Positions 1 through 18,453 of a stretch of DNA of 64,000 bases are shown here, piece after piece. Position 1 is the first letter of the stretch. Every line of letters begins with the position of its first letter. A program made the position numbers and the translations under genes. Under the pieces are notes generated by a model. It made no database searches, had not been told where the DNA came from, and was given only the letters and a program-made list of their open reading frames with translations. This DNA is from Acidobacteriota bacterium (GTDB taxonomy: Bacteria; Acidobacteriota; Blastocatellia; RBC074). Where the stretch lies: the NCBI GenBank assembly GCA_016715865.1, contig JADJXM010000007.1, positions 10,001 to 74,000 on the forward strand, written 5' to 3'.

Positions 1-1088
1 GATTGCCGTTAAAATGTCATTCAAGCCGAAATTCGAGATCACAGTGGGAATCGCCGGGGCGCTGATGCGGATCGAGGCGGCCAGAGAGGCTGTCGAGGGA
101 CTGGCTATCACGCCTCAGGTTACGGCTATGCTGCGAGAGACGGCGCGGATCTATTCGACGCACTATTCGACGGCGATCGAGGGCAATCGATTGACGCAGG
201 AGCAGGTCGGGAGAGTGATCAGCGGGCGCGAGCATTTCCCGGGACGAGAGAGGGATGAACGAGAGGTGCTCGGGTATTATGCCGCGCTGGAGAGAGTCGA
301 GAGGGTTGCGGCCGCGGGCTTTGAAATCACGGAAAAGGAGATCATGACTCTGCATGGCCTGGTGATGAGCAGGGGAGCTGGAAAAGTGAAGCCGACGCCG
401 TATCGTGACGGTCAGAATGTGATTCGGGATTCGAGGAGCCGGAGGATAGTCTATATGCCGCCCGAGGCGAAGGATGTTCCGGCGTTGATCAGCGATCTGG
501 TGGAATGGATCGGGCGGCAGGAAGAACTTCCCTGCCCCCTTCGAGCCGGGGTTGCTCATTACCAGTTCGCCACGATACATCCTTACTATGACGGCAACGG
601 CCGAACCGCGCGTCTGCTGACGACTTTGATTCTGCACCTCGGAGGGTACGATCTGAAAGGCATCTATTCGCTCGAAGAATACTATGCCCGCGAGCTTGGC
701 GCATATTACGATGCGCTGACCATCGGGCCGTCGCATAATTACTATGAAGGTCGAGCCGAGTCGGATATCACGAAATGGATTGCATATTTCTGCTCAGGGA
801 TGGCCGAAAGTTTCGAGAATGTGAGGAACCGAGCCCTGGAGATGTCGAGTGGCGACGTCAAAGATGATTCTGGCCTGATGCGACGGCTGGATCCGAGGCA
901 GCGCAGAGTGCTGGAACATTTTATTCAGAGCGATACTATCACCAGCCGGGATGTGGCGAAGCTTTTCGGCCTTTCTCAGCGGACGGCGCGCCATCTGCTG
1001 AGCGGGTGGGCGAACGACGGATTTCTGACGATCATCGACCCGGCCAAAAAGAGCAGAAAATACGGGCTGTCTGGGGAGTTCCATTCAC

Positions 1089-1433
<345 letters not shown>

Positions 1434-1543
1434 GTAAACAGGAAGATCGATCCGGTAATGATGCCAGTGATCTGGCCGCGAAGCATCGAATCCCCAAAGA
1501 AGAGTCAGCAGGCGCCCGCAGACATCGCCGGGCGTGTATCTGA

Positions 1544-1915
<372 letters not shown>

Positions 1916-1991
1916 ATTCTCTCCTGTGTAATTACGAATATCCGGATTATTGCCCACCGGATATAATTCGAACAGTGATCTTCCCTGTATG

Positions 1992-2055
1992 TCTTTGCCC
2001 CTTTGCGGTCTTTGCGATTAAATTCTTTGCGCTTCTTCGCGGCCTTTGCGATTAA
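1992..2055. repeat. Intergenic repeat of the CTTTGCG/TTTGCGATTAA type
   Basis: Two imperfect tandem copies of a unit with CTTTGCGGTCTTTGCGATTAA fill the gap between the VOC gene and the propeller gene. Related runs occur at 33505-33575 and 48429-48600, and in degenerate form near 36670, so this is a dispersed intergenic family in this genome. Confidence 0.6.
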
Positions 2056-2100
2056 CTTTTTTCCAGTCTTGAATACAAGAAAATACAGTTTACAAAGTAT

Positions 2101-3903
<1,803 letters not shown>

Positions 3904-4286
3904 GACTGCTAATACTCTCATCTCAGGGCTTTTGTTCCGATGCATTTCCGTTCGTGTCTTTAGCGACGGTAGAATGCGACGACGCCTGATTGAGCAAGGC
4001 ACGTCGTGCTGCTTGTCTTTATGGCCGTCAGGTCGTCGACGTCAATCAAGTCAATGATGTGTTCGCTTTGGAAGTGTACTGTTTCAAAACATCTACAATG
4101 CATTAAAACACTTCAACTCTATTCAATATACGCTGGCGCTAAATCGAGCAATTACACTAAACCCCATCCTTTCCAACATTTTAACAATCCAGATTGATCA
4201 GGAACACTGATTGCAGTTATCACCGACAACAAGCGATCTGGAGCGGCAGATCGTCCCAAATATGTAATTATTAACCGGAGATACAT

Positions 4287-4631
4287 ATGGACTACATTCT
4301 GAGCATTTCAGGAAAAGAAATATGTGAAACCCTGCGTCGAGGTAAGAGGGTGTTTTTAGTCGATGCCGGCGCGGAGGAGCAGCTCGAATCGGAACTTGTG
4401 CCGGTTGCGATCAGTCTGCCAGTAGATCAAATCTATGAGCAACAGATGCCATGGGACAGGGACGCCGAAATCGTAGTCTGTGCCGGCAGCCTCGGAGATC
4501 GAGTTGCATCCGCCCTGGAATTCTTTGAAATGGGCTATACCAACGTTCGATATTTCATAGGGGACCTCAATCAGCTGGTTGAGATGGTAAGAGAGAATGA
4601 ATCGGAGCCACTGGGAATAGTCGCCGCATGA
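4287..4631 (+). CDS. Rhodanese-like domain protein
   Basis: A 114-residue single-domain protein. The order VFLVDAGAEEQLES, PVAISLPVDQIYEQ, AEIVVCAGSLGDRVASALEFFEMGYTNVRYFIGD follows the rhodanese fold: acidic loop, a strand, then an active-site loop. The loop is CAGSLGDR, keeping the Cys where sulfur or phosphate would bind. The loop composition differs from classical sulfurtransferases, so activity is uncertain. GGAG lies seven bases before the ATG. It has no obvious operon partner; 284 bases upstream hold nothing I could recognise. Confidence 0.75.
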   Translation: MDYILSISGKEICETLRRGKRVFLVDAGAEEQLESELVPVAISLPVDQIYEQQMPWDRDAEIVVCAGSLGDRVASALEFFEMGYTNVRYFIGDLNQLVEMVRENESEPLGIVAA

Positions 4632-4681
4632 GAGCGTTATCGATTCTAAATCAGACCCGGCATTAAGATTGGAATAGAGCC

Positions 4682-4771
4682 CCCCGAAGGAGGGAGATAA
4701 TAGAGCCAGGGGTGGAGCGAGGCCAACGGTCTGGCGAAGCCTCTGGCTCTATTATTGCTGCCTATTCGGGG
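4682..4771. repeat. Long interrupted hairpin (13-bp perfect core stem)
   Basis: The 391-base gap between the rhodanese and nuclease genes (4632-5022) contains no gene but a large palindrome. ATAATAGAGCCAG at 4697-4709 pairs perfectly with CTGGCTCTATTAT at 4743-4755, and an outer CCCCGAA (4682-4688) pairs with TTCGGGG (4765-4771). There is no run of T after it, so it is not a typical intrinsic terminator. It could be a small mobile palindrome or a structured RNA. Confidence 0.65.
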
Positions 4772-5022
4772 TTCACTGTTCGAGTCTCCACATGGTTGCT
4801 GTTGTGATACGGTATCGTCCTTCAACAGGACAAAAGGATACCGGGTGCGGACGAGCAGCTGGTGTTAAACTTTTGCGAAGATTGACCTGTATGAATTGAC
4901 GATCGGGGTTCTGAATTATTAATATATTCAATATTACATTTCAAGTGACGCGGCGAGTTGCAGGATAAGCAGAAAACATAATAAGCGGGCGTGAACTTCA
5001 AACATTGGAGGAATGTGCAAAC

Positions 5023-5739
5023 ATGCAGCGAACACGCTCGCTAGAAGCCACCCCGGGCAGATCGCTCGTAGTCATTTTTCTGCTCTCGGCGCTCTCCGTT
5101 CAGGCAGAGACCCACTCATTCTATGGTCGCGTAGTCAGCGTCAGTGACGGTGACACGGTAACAGTCCTTGACCGGCAGTATCAGGAACACAAGATCAGGC
5201 TCAACGGGATAGATGCGCCCGAGGCAGGGCAGGATTTCGGTCAGGTATCGAGGATGAATCTGGCAAAACTGGTCTTTGGCAAAGAGGTGCTGATCATCCG
5301 GATGGACACCGATAAATATGAGCGTGATCTGGCCCGGATCGTGTTTGATCGGACGGATGCCAACCTCGAGCAGGTGCGTGCAGGGATGGCCTGGTTTTAC
5401 AGGGCATATGAACGTGATATTCCCGGCTGGTACCGTGAGGCTCTGGACGAGGCCGAGCGTGACGCCCGCACGGCACGGCGCGGCTTGTGGCAGCATCGCA
5501 ATCCAGTGCCTCCGTGGGAATTCCGCGCGAAGAAACGCGAGCAGAATGGACCGGGATCGACACCTGCACGCGAATCAGGAAAAACGGTGACACGTATCTC
5601 CGGGAATCGCAATTCAGGGATTTATCACAGATCTGACTGCCCCGACTTCGATCGCGTCTCTGAAAAGAACCGCATCTATTTCAAGACCGAAGAAGAGGCA
5701 AAGAAGGCCGGTTACAGGAAGGCGCGGAATTGCCAGTAA
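5023..5739 (+). CDS. Exported thermonuclease-like (SNase) protein with C-terminal Cys/His module
   Basis: Signal peptide near residues 1-30 (SLVVIFLLSALSVQA), then a staphylococcal-nuclease-type domain: VVSVSDGDTVTV, IRLNGIDAPEAGQ with the Arg and acidic residues expected in the active site, and KYERDLARIVF supplying the second catalytic Arg. The domain ends near LWQHRNPVPPWEFR. The C-terminus carries GNRNSGIYHRSDCPDFDRV...AGYRKARNC, which resembles the Ada-type metal-binding module attached to some bacterial secreted nucleases. It likely cleaves extracellular DNA or RNA. The ATG at 5023 is preferred because GGAGG lies 11 bases upstream; the frame also offers a TTG at 5005, but that overlaps the binding site. 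Confidence 0.85.
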   Translation: MQRTRSLEATPGRSLVVIFLLSALSVQAETHSFYGRVVSVSDGDTVTVLDRQYQEHKIRLNGIDAPEAGQDFGQVSRMNLAKLVFGKEVLIIRMDTDKYERDLARIVFDRTDANLEQVRAGMAWFYRAYERDIPGWYREALDEAERDARTARRGLWQHRNPVPPWEFRAKKREQNGPGSTPARESGKTVTRISGNRNSGIYHRSDCPDFDRVSEKNRIYFKTEEEAKKAGYRKARNCQ

Positions 5740-5779
5740 TCGGAACGCCGGCCACAACTGCCGGCGTTCCGGTATCTCA

Positions 5780-6961
5780 TCATTTATTTTTACGACTCAA
5801 GTACGCTTTGGCCTGTTTGCTGACGATATCAACAAGATTGCCAATCGCCACCTGGACGTCGATCAGGTGCAATCCCCATCCACGCTGCACCTGGCCATCT
5901 CGGACGACATCGCCGACGATGTCATCGGTTCGAGGATCTTTCGGGTTACCGTGAACGGTGATCGCAAGGTAGGAGCCACTCTCGTCGGAGACGCACTTGC
6001 CGGTCAGCAGTCCGGGAACGCTGACAAAATCGGTTTTGATGGGCTTTTCAGGAGTGACCCAGGGTTTCGGGTTCGCGGAGGACCCGCTACTGCCCCTCGC
6101 GAGATAGGCGTGCAGTTCACCGCTTCCGCCGCCGAGCGCTGCCGGATTTGTGCAGGCCGCTTCCATCTCCGGATTCTGGACTCGACCGAAGAGGCTGTTG
6201 GCGGGCGGAGGCATATTGTCACGGAATGAGGCATACGCGATGACGCATCCAGTTTGCGAGGCTGACCGGCAGAGGGGCATCGACTTGAATGCTCCGCCGA
6301 CATCCCTGCCCTTCGGAACCATGAGAGACGATCCGATCACCATAGCTGAAATTATGCGTGACTGAATCGGCTTTCCGTCGATCTCGTTGCGTATGAGCTG
6401 CGTCAGAACGCCGGAGCCCTGTGAGTGACCGATCAGGACTACTCCGCGCCCCTGGTTGTCGTGTTCGAGGTAATACTTCCAGGCATCGACGACGTCGTTG
6501 TAACCAAGAGCTCGATCGACAGCCATCGGTTTGCCGGCGATTCCCGCTCGCAGGGCCGTCAGTGTGACCTGACGGTAGAGCGGCGCGAAAGCACGACACT
6601 GCGAACCGAAGCGGGCGAACTGCGCGCGGATGACGCGATGCTCCTCTGGCCCGGCAATCATATCGCTGTTCGGAGTCAGGTCGGTCGAAACAGTCGGATA
6701 GACATAGAAACAGTCGATCGGCGCCTTCGGATTCGGAGTCCACTTCTCCTCTTTCAGAGTGCCGTCTGCAGAGACGATCGTCGTCGTCAGATCCGTCGCG
6801 CAGGAGTCATTCCTGCCCGGGCGGCAAAGCCACGTATCAGCATTACTGTAATCATTTTTCGATGTCGCGGCAGCGTCGACACCCGATTGCGATTGCCAAT
6901 GCCCCGCCGAATCGTATATACCACTGATCAAAAGGAGCACCAGTATAGAATTGACGATCAT
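5780..6961 (-). CDS. Exported DUF3089 alpha/beta-hydrolase (lipase/esterase-like)
   Basis: Signal peptide (MIVNSILVLLLISGIYDSAG) followed by a DUF3089-type domain. The order is WLCRPG...CATDL, then PIDCFYVYPTVSTD, YNDVVDAWKYYL and the nucleophile elbow GHSQGSG. A conserved Cys-rich start is typical of the family. A serine hydrolase acting outside the cytoplasm is expected; the substrate is unknown. The ATG at 6961 has GGGGGAA five bases upstream, while the longer frame to 7051 would bury the signal peptide. It is divergent from the lactate permease, with about 90 bases shared upstream region. Confidence 0.85.
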   Translation of the reverse strand: MIVNSILVLLLISGIYDSAGHWQSQSGVDAAATSKNDYSNADTWLCRPGRNDSCATDLTTTIVSADGTLKEEKWTPNPKAPIDCFYVYPTVSTDLTPNSDMIAGPEEHRVIRAQFARFGSQCRAFAPLYRQVTLTALRAGIAGKPMAVDRALGYNDVVDAWKYYLEHDNQGRGVVLIGHSQGSGVLTQLIRNEIDGKPIQSRIISAMVIGSSLMVPKGRDVGGAFKSMPLCRSASQTGCVIAYASFRDNMPPPANSLFGRVQNPEMEAACTNPAALGGGSGELHAYLARGSSGSSANPKPWVTPEKPIKTDFVSVPGLLTGKCVSDESGSYLAITVHGNPKDPRTDDIVGDVVRDGQVQRGWGLHLIDVQVAIGNLVDIVSKQAKAYLSRKNK

Positions 6962-7049
6962 ATTGTTCCCCCGGGTTTCAAAGTGAATTCCGTAGCTCAG
7001 CGTGTTCCGGATAATATAAACGCATTTCACGAATTTGGATACATCCAAC

Positions 7050-8699
<1,650 letters not shown>

Positions 8700-8721
8700 G
8701 TAGAAAGTAAAAAGTAGAAAG
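8700..8721 (+). repeat. Heptanucleotide tandem repeat (GTAGAAA family), stop-strand orientation
   Basis: Three units, GTAGAAA-GTAAAAA-GTAGAAA, begin at the base right after the lactate permease TGA. Other members are at 41131-41161, 44811-44824, 52543-52622 and 60911-61038. Confidence 0.8.
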
Positions 8722-8728
8722 GGGGACA

Positions 8729-8759
8729 GGCTGGGAGCGCTGGCATTTTGCCTGCATGT
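8729..8759. repeat. Half copy of the CTGGGAGCGC...GCCTGCATG palindromic repeat
   Basis: The stretch GGCTGGGAGCGCTGGCA...TTGCCTGCATG is a diverged single arm of the 44-bp inverted repeat at 12472-12584. It sits directly after the heptanucleotide repeat, so two repeat families are juxtaposed in the 71-base gap. Confidence 0.65.
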
Positions 8760-8770
8760 TTAATCACAGC

Positions 8771-9520
8771 CTAGCAGAGCGTGTCGATCACCCTTGAGAC
8801 ATCGTTGCTTTCGCGCAGGCGGATCATTAACAGTCCTGCCGGGAGGAGGTAACGGCCAGGTTTTTGAACCATTCGACCGAGCGTCGCGACCTCATGATCC
8901 CGTTTTTGAATTGCAGCAGGGCGCGCGGAGTCATCGAGCCCGTTCAGTCTTACCGCAAACCTCCAGGCAGCCGAGCGTGCCCTGTCCATACTGAAATTGA
9001 CGATCACATCGTCGGTTCGAGATTCGATCTTTCCGAGGAATCCGATCCAGGGAGAGACTTCTCCGATTTCGTCCTGAACGGGCTGGACGAGATCAGCCAG
9101 GATCCTGTTGATCTCGTCGAAATCGTGTTTGAGGGCAGGCAGATCCGCCCCGGGGCAGGTCTCGGCGGCGGCAATGCCGAGGTCGAGATTGATATGCGCA
9201 TTCATCCCAAGCAGGAGATGTTGAAGGATGATGGGTCGCCATCCATGAGCGGCATCGAATGCGAGTTGCCAGCTTTCAGTCGTTGCTTTTCCGGCTGCGT
9301 GTAGATGAAAGGCTTCCAGATAACGATTGGCGAACCGGACATCGAGTTGTTCCATCCGGTGACCGTCTTCGAAGCGTCCCGCTGAGATTCCACTTTTAAC
9401 GCTCATCGTAACTTTGCGATAGAGCGAAGCAAAATAGCCCAATCGACTGGATTCGAGCCGCGAACGATCGACGATCACGCTCAGTTGTTCGATGACTTCA
9501 TCAATAGTCGTTGTCAACAA
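8771..9520 (-). CDS. DUF5995 family protein
   Basis: A 249-residue cytoplasmic, largely helical protein. FASLYRKVTMSVKSGISAGRFEDG, LDVRFANRYLEAF and ILQHLLLGMNAHINLDLGIA match the DUF5995 family, which has unknown function; several conserved His and Asp residues (HLLLGMNAHINLD) suggest a metal site. The start is a TTG at 9520: AAAGGA lies ten bases upstream and no suitably placed ATG exists in frame. It is 15 bases downstream of the antiporter gene and probably cotranscribed. Confidence 0.8.
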   Translation of the reverse strand: MLTTTIDEVIEQLSVIVDRSRLESSRLGYFASLYRKVTMSVKSGISAGRFEDGHRMEQLDVRFANRYLEAFHLHAAGKATTESWQLAFDAAHGWRPIILQHLLLGMNAHINLDLGIAAAETCPGADLPALKHDFDEINRILADLVQPVQDEIGEVSPWIGFLGKIESRTDDVIVNFSMDRARSAAWRFAVRLNGLDDSARPAAIQKRDHEVATLGRMVQKPGRYLLPAGLLMIRLRESNDVSRVIDTLC

Positions 9521-9535
9521 GATGACAGCGTCCTT

Positions 9536-11587
<2,052 letters not shown>

Positions 11588-11663
11588 TAATCACTCCATT
11601 ATTTTTGGATCGTCTTTATCTCCATGAACCGTCGACCTGACCGGAGGCGGGAAAAGTTGATGA

Positions 11664-12458
11664 TTATATAACAGCCTTCAACCAACCGCCATCGACGTAA
11701 TATGTCGAACCGACGCAATAGCCGGCCCGCGGAGAGCAGAGGAAGACGAAGAAATCCGCCAGCTCAGCGGGCGTGGCGAAACGCCCGATCGGGGCATACC
11801 CCTTCGCAACCTGCGCGAGATGGGCCTGCCAGCCGGTCGAAGATCCGGCGGTCTCTCTCTTCGCCCAGTCCTCCCATGCGGCCGTCTGAATCAACCCCGG
11901 ATTGATGCAATTAACACGGATGTTGTCCACGATCAATTCATCGGCAAGGCATTTCGAAAGCATAACCAGTGCGGCCTTGGTTACGTTGTAGATGGGTTCA
12001 TAGCCGAGCGGCTGTCTGGCGCAGATCGATGCGTTATTGATGATGACGCCTGAGCCGCGCCGGCGCATCGATTTGGCAAGGCCGCGGGAGAAGCGAACAG
12101 CCGCCATGACATGCAGCTCCCAGTAATATTGCCAGCGATCATCAGGCGCGGTCATGATCGTTTCATTACTTCCTTCGCCGGCGTTGTTGATCAGGATATC
12201 AGCGCCGCCGAAAGTCTGATCGACAGCATCGACGATGGCGTCGATATCTGCCGGCAGTGTCACGTTGCAGCGCAGCCCACGGGTCGTGACGCCGTATTCG
12301 CGTGCGATCCTGGCGGCTTCGCTTTGAACGCGCTCTTCATCACGCGCGCAGAGAACTACGTGCACGCCTTCGCGAGCCAGCCCCTCGGCAACGGCCAGCC
12401 CGATGCCGGCGCTTCCGCCGGTGATGACTGCGACTTTGTCTTTTAGTTCAAGGTCCAT
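11664..12458 (-). CDS. Short-chain dehydrogenase/reductase (classical SDR)
   Basis: A 264-residue NAD(P)-dependent oxidoreductase. It has the Rossmann motif TGGSAGIG at about residues 14-21, NNAG in the middle, an INNASI serine strand and the catalytic YNVTK. The C-terminus (FLCSPRAGYCVGSTYYVDGGWLKAV) is typical of 3-oxoacyl-reductase-like SDRs. The substrate is unknown. I use the ATG at 12458. The open frame continues upstream to 12548, but that extension is the translated palindromic repeat and is not part of the fold. Confidence 0.9.
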   Translation of the reverse strand: MDLELKDKVAVITGGSAGIGLAVAEGLAREGVHVVLCARDEERVQSEAARIAREYGVTTRGLRCNVTLPADIDAIVDAVDQTFGGADILINNAGEGSNETIMTAPDDRWQYYWELHVMAAVRFSRGLAKSMRRRGSGVIINNASICARQPLGYEPIYNVTKAALVMLSKCLADELIVDNIRVNCINPGLIQTAAWEDWAKRETAGSSTGWQAHLAQVAKGYAPIGRFATPAELADFFVFLCSPRAGYCVGSTYYVDGGWLKAVI

Positions 12459-12471
12459 TTTGTCTGTCCAG

Positions 12472-12584
<113 letters not shown>

Positions 12585-12597
12585 AAGTGATCTCGAT

Positions 12598-15612
<3,015 letters not shown>

Positions 15613-15731
15613 ACGGGGAATCCTTTCCGATAGTTCTAATTTGACTTCGTATTGATTGCGGTTGACTATACTGAAAAGTTTGATTTATGTGAATCCAGAA
15701 CAAATTTGATAGAGGTCCGGTGGAAAATCAC

Positions 15732-16883
15732 ATGTTCGTACCTGCATCAATTAATGATTATCGTCAACTTGCGAAAAAGCGATTGCCTCGACAGATCTTC
15801 GATCTGATAGACGGCGGCGCGCTGGATGAAGTTACATTAACCGCCAACCGGGCTGATTTTCAGGCGCTGCGGATCAGACAACGTGTTTTACGCGATGTAT
15901 CTAATCTGAAGACTGAAACCCGTGTGCTCGGGCAGACTATGAAGGTACCCGTGATTCTGGCTCCTATCGGACTGGCGGGACTGGCCGGACGCCGCGGAGA
16001 AGCTCAGGGAGCCAGGGCAGCTGAAAAAGCCGGCGTTCCGTTCTGTCTCTCGACGGTCTCGATCTGCTCTCTCGAAGAGATACGTCAGGCAACAAATGCG
16101 CCATTCTGGTTTCAATTGTATATGATGCGTGATCGCGGCTATGTTCGCGAAATGTTGCAGCGGGCACATGTCGCCGGGTGCGGAGCGCTCTTATTCACAG
16201 TCGATCTGGCAGTGCTTGGCCCCCGCTATCGCGATGTCCGGAATGGTCTGACTCAGGGAGTCTCACTCGGCGGCAAGGTCGCCCTGGCCTGGGACAGCCT
16301 GCGCCATTTTGGCTGGATTCGCGATGTGGCTCTGGGCGGCAGACCACTCAGCTTCGGTAATCTGGCCGGGGTCTTCCCCGAGGCGAAAAGCATTGGGGAC
16401 GTCAAAAAATGGGTCGATTCGCAGTTCGATCCTTCATTCTCATGGAAAGATCTGGCCTGGGTGCGCGAAAACTGGAGTGGTCCGATCGTCCTCAAGGGCA
16501 TTCTGGATCCTGACGATGCTCGTGCCGCGGCCGATTTCGGCGCCGACGGCATCGTCGTCTCGAACCACGGCGGCCGCCAGCTCGATGGCGCCCCTTCGAC
16601 AATCTCGGCCCTTCCTGGAATAGTCGACGCGGTCGGAGACAGGCTCGAGGTATTGATAGATGGAGGCATCCGCGGTGGACAGGATGTGGTCAAGGCGCTC
16701 GCTCTGGGCGCAAGGGCCTGCCTCATCGGACGCGCATGGATGTACGGCATGGCCGCTCGAGGGGAACAAGGCATCACCAGTGTGCTCCATATCCTCAAAC
16801 GCGAGATCGAAATCACAATGGCACTGGCCGGCGTCGCCTGCATAGAGGAACTCAAACCGGATTGCCTGATACCTCGAAACTGA
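15732..16883 (+). CDS. FMN-dependent alpha-hydroxy-acid oxidase/dehydrogenase (LldD-like)
   Basis: About 383 residues of the FMN (S)-2-hydroxy-acid dehydrogenase family. It shows LPRQIFDLIDGGALDEVTL at the start, APIGLAGLAGRRGE, FWFQLYMMRDRG, the active-site SNHGGRQLDG with the catalytic His and substrate Arg, and the phosphate site GGIRGGQDVVKALALGARACLIGR. The likely reaction is L-lactate to pyruvate, though related 2-hydroxy acids are possible. The ATG at 15732 is used; a GTG at 15720 is in frame with an AGAGG four bases before it. It is divergent from the sortilin-like gene. Confidence 0.88.
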   Translation: MFVPASINDYRQLAKKRLPRQIFDLIDGGALDEVTLTANRADFQALRIRQRVLRDVSNLKTETRVLGQTMKVPVILAPIGLAGLAGRRGEAQGARAAEKAGVPFCLSTVSICSLEEIRQATNAPFWFQLYMMRDRGYVREMLQRAHVAGCGALLFTVDLAVLGPRYRDVRNGLTQGVSLGGKVALAWDSLRHFGWIRDVALGGRPLSFGNLAGVFPEAKSIGDVKKWVDSQFDPSFSWKDLAWVRENWSGPIVLKGILDPDDARAAADFGADGIVVSNHGGRQLDGAPSTISALPGIVDAVGDRLEVLIDGGIRGGQDVVKALALGARACLIGRAWMYGMAARGEQGITSVLHILKREIEITMALAGVACIEELKPDCLIPRN

Positions 16884-16906
16884 TTTTTTGCCCCGGAAAA
16901 ACGAAA

Positions 16907-16937
16907 GGCGCGAGTCCGACAGTGGCAGACTCGCGCC
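16907..16937. terminator. Hairpin between convergent genes, probable terminator
   Basis: GGCGCGAGTC at 16907-16916 pairs perfectly with GACTCGCGCC at 16928-16937 around an 11-base loop, 23 bases after the FMN-oxidase stop. No T-tract follows on either strand, so it may be a non-canonical or bidirectional terminator. Confidence 0.55.
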
Positions 16938-17011
16938 GAAAATGTTTGTGGAGATCTCGATGCACTTCTATAGACGATCTGAACTATCGGATTTTGTCTT
17001 TTGACTATTTT

Positions 17012-17554
17012 TTATTTCACACCGGGCTCATCGATGGTCAGACCCGCGACGTGTCCGCTGACGACCTTGTTTTTGGCGATCGTGATCTCGAATTCGGGCG
17101 CACGCTCGAAACTGAGCGTGTTGATATTGAAGAAGAGGCCGGTCTGCAGGTCCCAGATGATGACCAATGGCCCTGATTGCGGTCCTTCGAGGACGAATGT
17201 CAAACGCGGCGGAGCTTGAGGAGTCGGTGCGGCCATCCTCGCGTTGCTGACGGTGCTTGAATCAGGCACCGGAGCGACCGGAGCAATCGAAAAGGATATC
17301 GTGTAGGTTCCTTCCTCGATCGTTCCAAGGTTGATCCGGCCGTCCTGTCCGACCCTGTAAAGGTTCTGATTGCAGGAGCAGGGTTTCTTTTTTATGCTGA
17401 TATCGACACTGGATATGCTTTTGCCAAACAATTGCGGATCGCCAGGGTTCCCATCCGGTTTGACCTGAGCGTTTGAAACGATGCTGCCGACCATTAAAAA
17501 CCCGAAAGCCAGAAGACTTAATGTGATCGAACGAAAACGGTTTTTGCTGAACAT
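17012..17554 (-). CDS. Exported protein of unknown function with CxC motif
   Basis: A 180-residue protein with a clear signal peptide (RSITLSLLAFGFLMVGSIVSNAQ). The mature part opens with KKKPCSCNQNLYRVGQDGRINLG and is otherwise rich in beta-strand pattern, Pro and Ala. I do not recognise the family. GGAGG lies five bases before the ATG at 17554; an upstream in-frame start at 17611 would hide the signal peptide. It is divergent from the DsbA-like gene. Confidence 0.65.
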   Translation of the reverse strand: MFSKNRFRSITLSLLAFGFLMVGSIVSNAQVKPDGNPGDPQLFGKSISSVDISIKKKPCSCNQNLYRVGQDGRINLGTIEEGTYTISFSIAPVAPVPDSSTVSNARMAAPTPQAPPRLTFVLEGPQSGPLVIIWDLQTGLFFNINTLSFERAPEFEITIAKNKVVSGHVAGLTIDEPGVK

Positions 17555-17757
17555 ATCTGCCTCCACGGATGAATTGATGATTTGAACATTTCGCGCATCC
17601 TTCGCGCTCACCTTGATAAGCGATAATCTTCAGAAAGAGGTATCATCAAAAAATCGAGAGAGTACGGTTTTGAAAACCTGGCGGGCTTGTATTAACTTAT
17701 GTGCGTTCAAAAACCGCTGATCTTGGGCGAAAATATCTGAAAAAGGATCTGGATCGA

Positions 17758-18399
17758 ATGAAACGTTATCTGCCATTCATCATAATTGCCGTAGTGGTTG
17801 CGGGTGCGCTGGCCGCCGGATTCTGGTTCTACCAGTCACTGGCGCCGCAGGAGAGCACAGTGAGCCCGGCAGCCGCCACGCCTGGTAGTGCGACCGCGGT
17901 CAATTCGTCAAATGGCGTGGTAGTGGTCGAGGAGTTCGGCGATTACCAGTGTCCGCCCTGCGGCGCCATGCATCCCGACTTGAAGAAGATAAAAGCCGAG
18001 TATGGTGACCGGATTCGTTTTATTTTCCGCCACTTCCCTCTCTCGCAGATCCATCCGAATGCCCGAGCTGCAGCCAATGCCGCCGTCGCTGCCGGAAAAC
18101 AGGGCAAATTCTGGGAGATGCATAATCTGCTCTATGAGAACCAGGCGATCTGGGCAGAAGCTCCTGATCTGACCCCGATCGCCGTCAATTTCGCCAGGCA
18201 GCTCGGTTTGAACACCGCACAGTTCGCTCAGGATATGAACGGAACAGCAGTCAGCGCGGAAGTTTATGGCGATTACCAGCGTGGAATCTCGATGGGCGTG
18301 ACGGGAACTCCGACGATCTTCCTTGATGGGCAGCAGTTAACCAATGAACAGATGACTCCCGATAAGATCCGTGCGGAGATAAATCGCAGGCTTCAGTAG
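17758..18399 (+). CDS. Membrane-anchored DsbA-like thiol:disulfide oxidoreductase
   Basis: About 213 residues. An N-terminal anchor (PFIIIAVVVAGALAAGFWFY) leads into a thioredoxin-like DsbA domain. The active site is CPPC (residues 65-68 of this start) in GDYQCPPCGAMHPDLKKI, and the cis-Pro loop is TGTPTIFLDG. It should introduce or shuffle disulfides in exported proteins. The convergent neighbour is a VKOR, which re-oxidises such proteins, so the two probably form one redox system. The ATG at 17758 follows AAAGGATCTGGATCGA; a GTG at 17701 is also in frame. Confidence 0.9.
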   Translation: MKRYLPFIIIAVVVAGALAAGFWFYQSLAPQESTVSPAAATPGSATAVNSSNGVVVVEEFGDYQCPPCGAMHPDLKKIKAEYGDRIRFIFRHFPLSQIHPNARAAANAAVAAGKQGKFWEMHNLLYENQAIWAEAPDLTPIAVNFARQLGLNTAQFAQDMNGTAVSAEVYGDYQRGISMGVTGTPTIFLDGQQLTNEQMTPDKIRAEINRRLQ

Positions 18400-18453
18400 C
18401 GTCAATTATTCGGGGAGATCCGAGGCTGCCCGATCAGATCGCAAAGATTGCTT

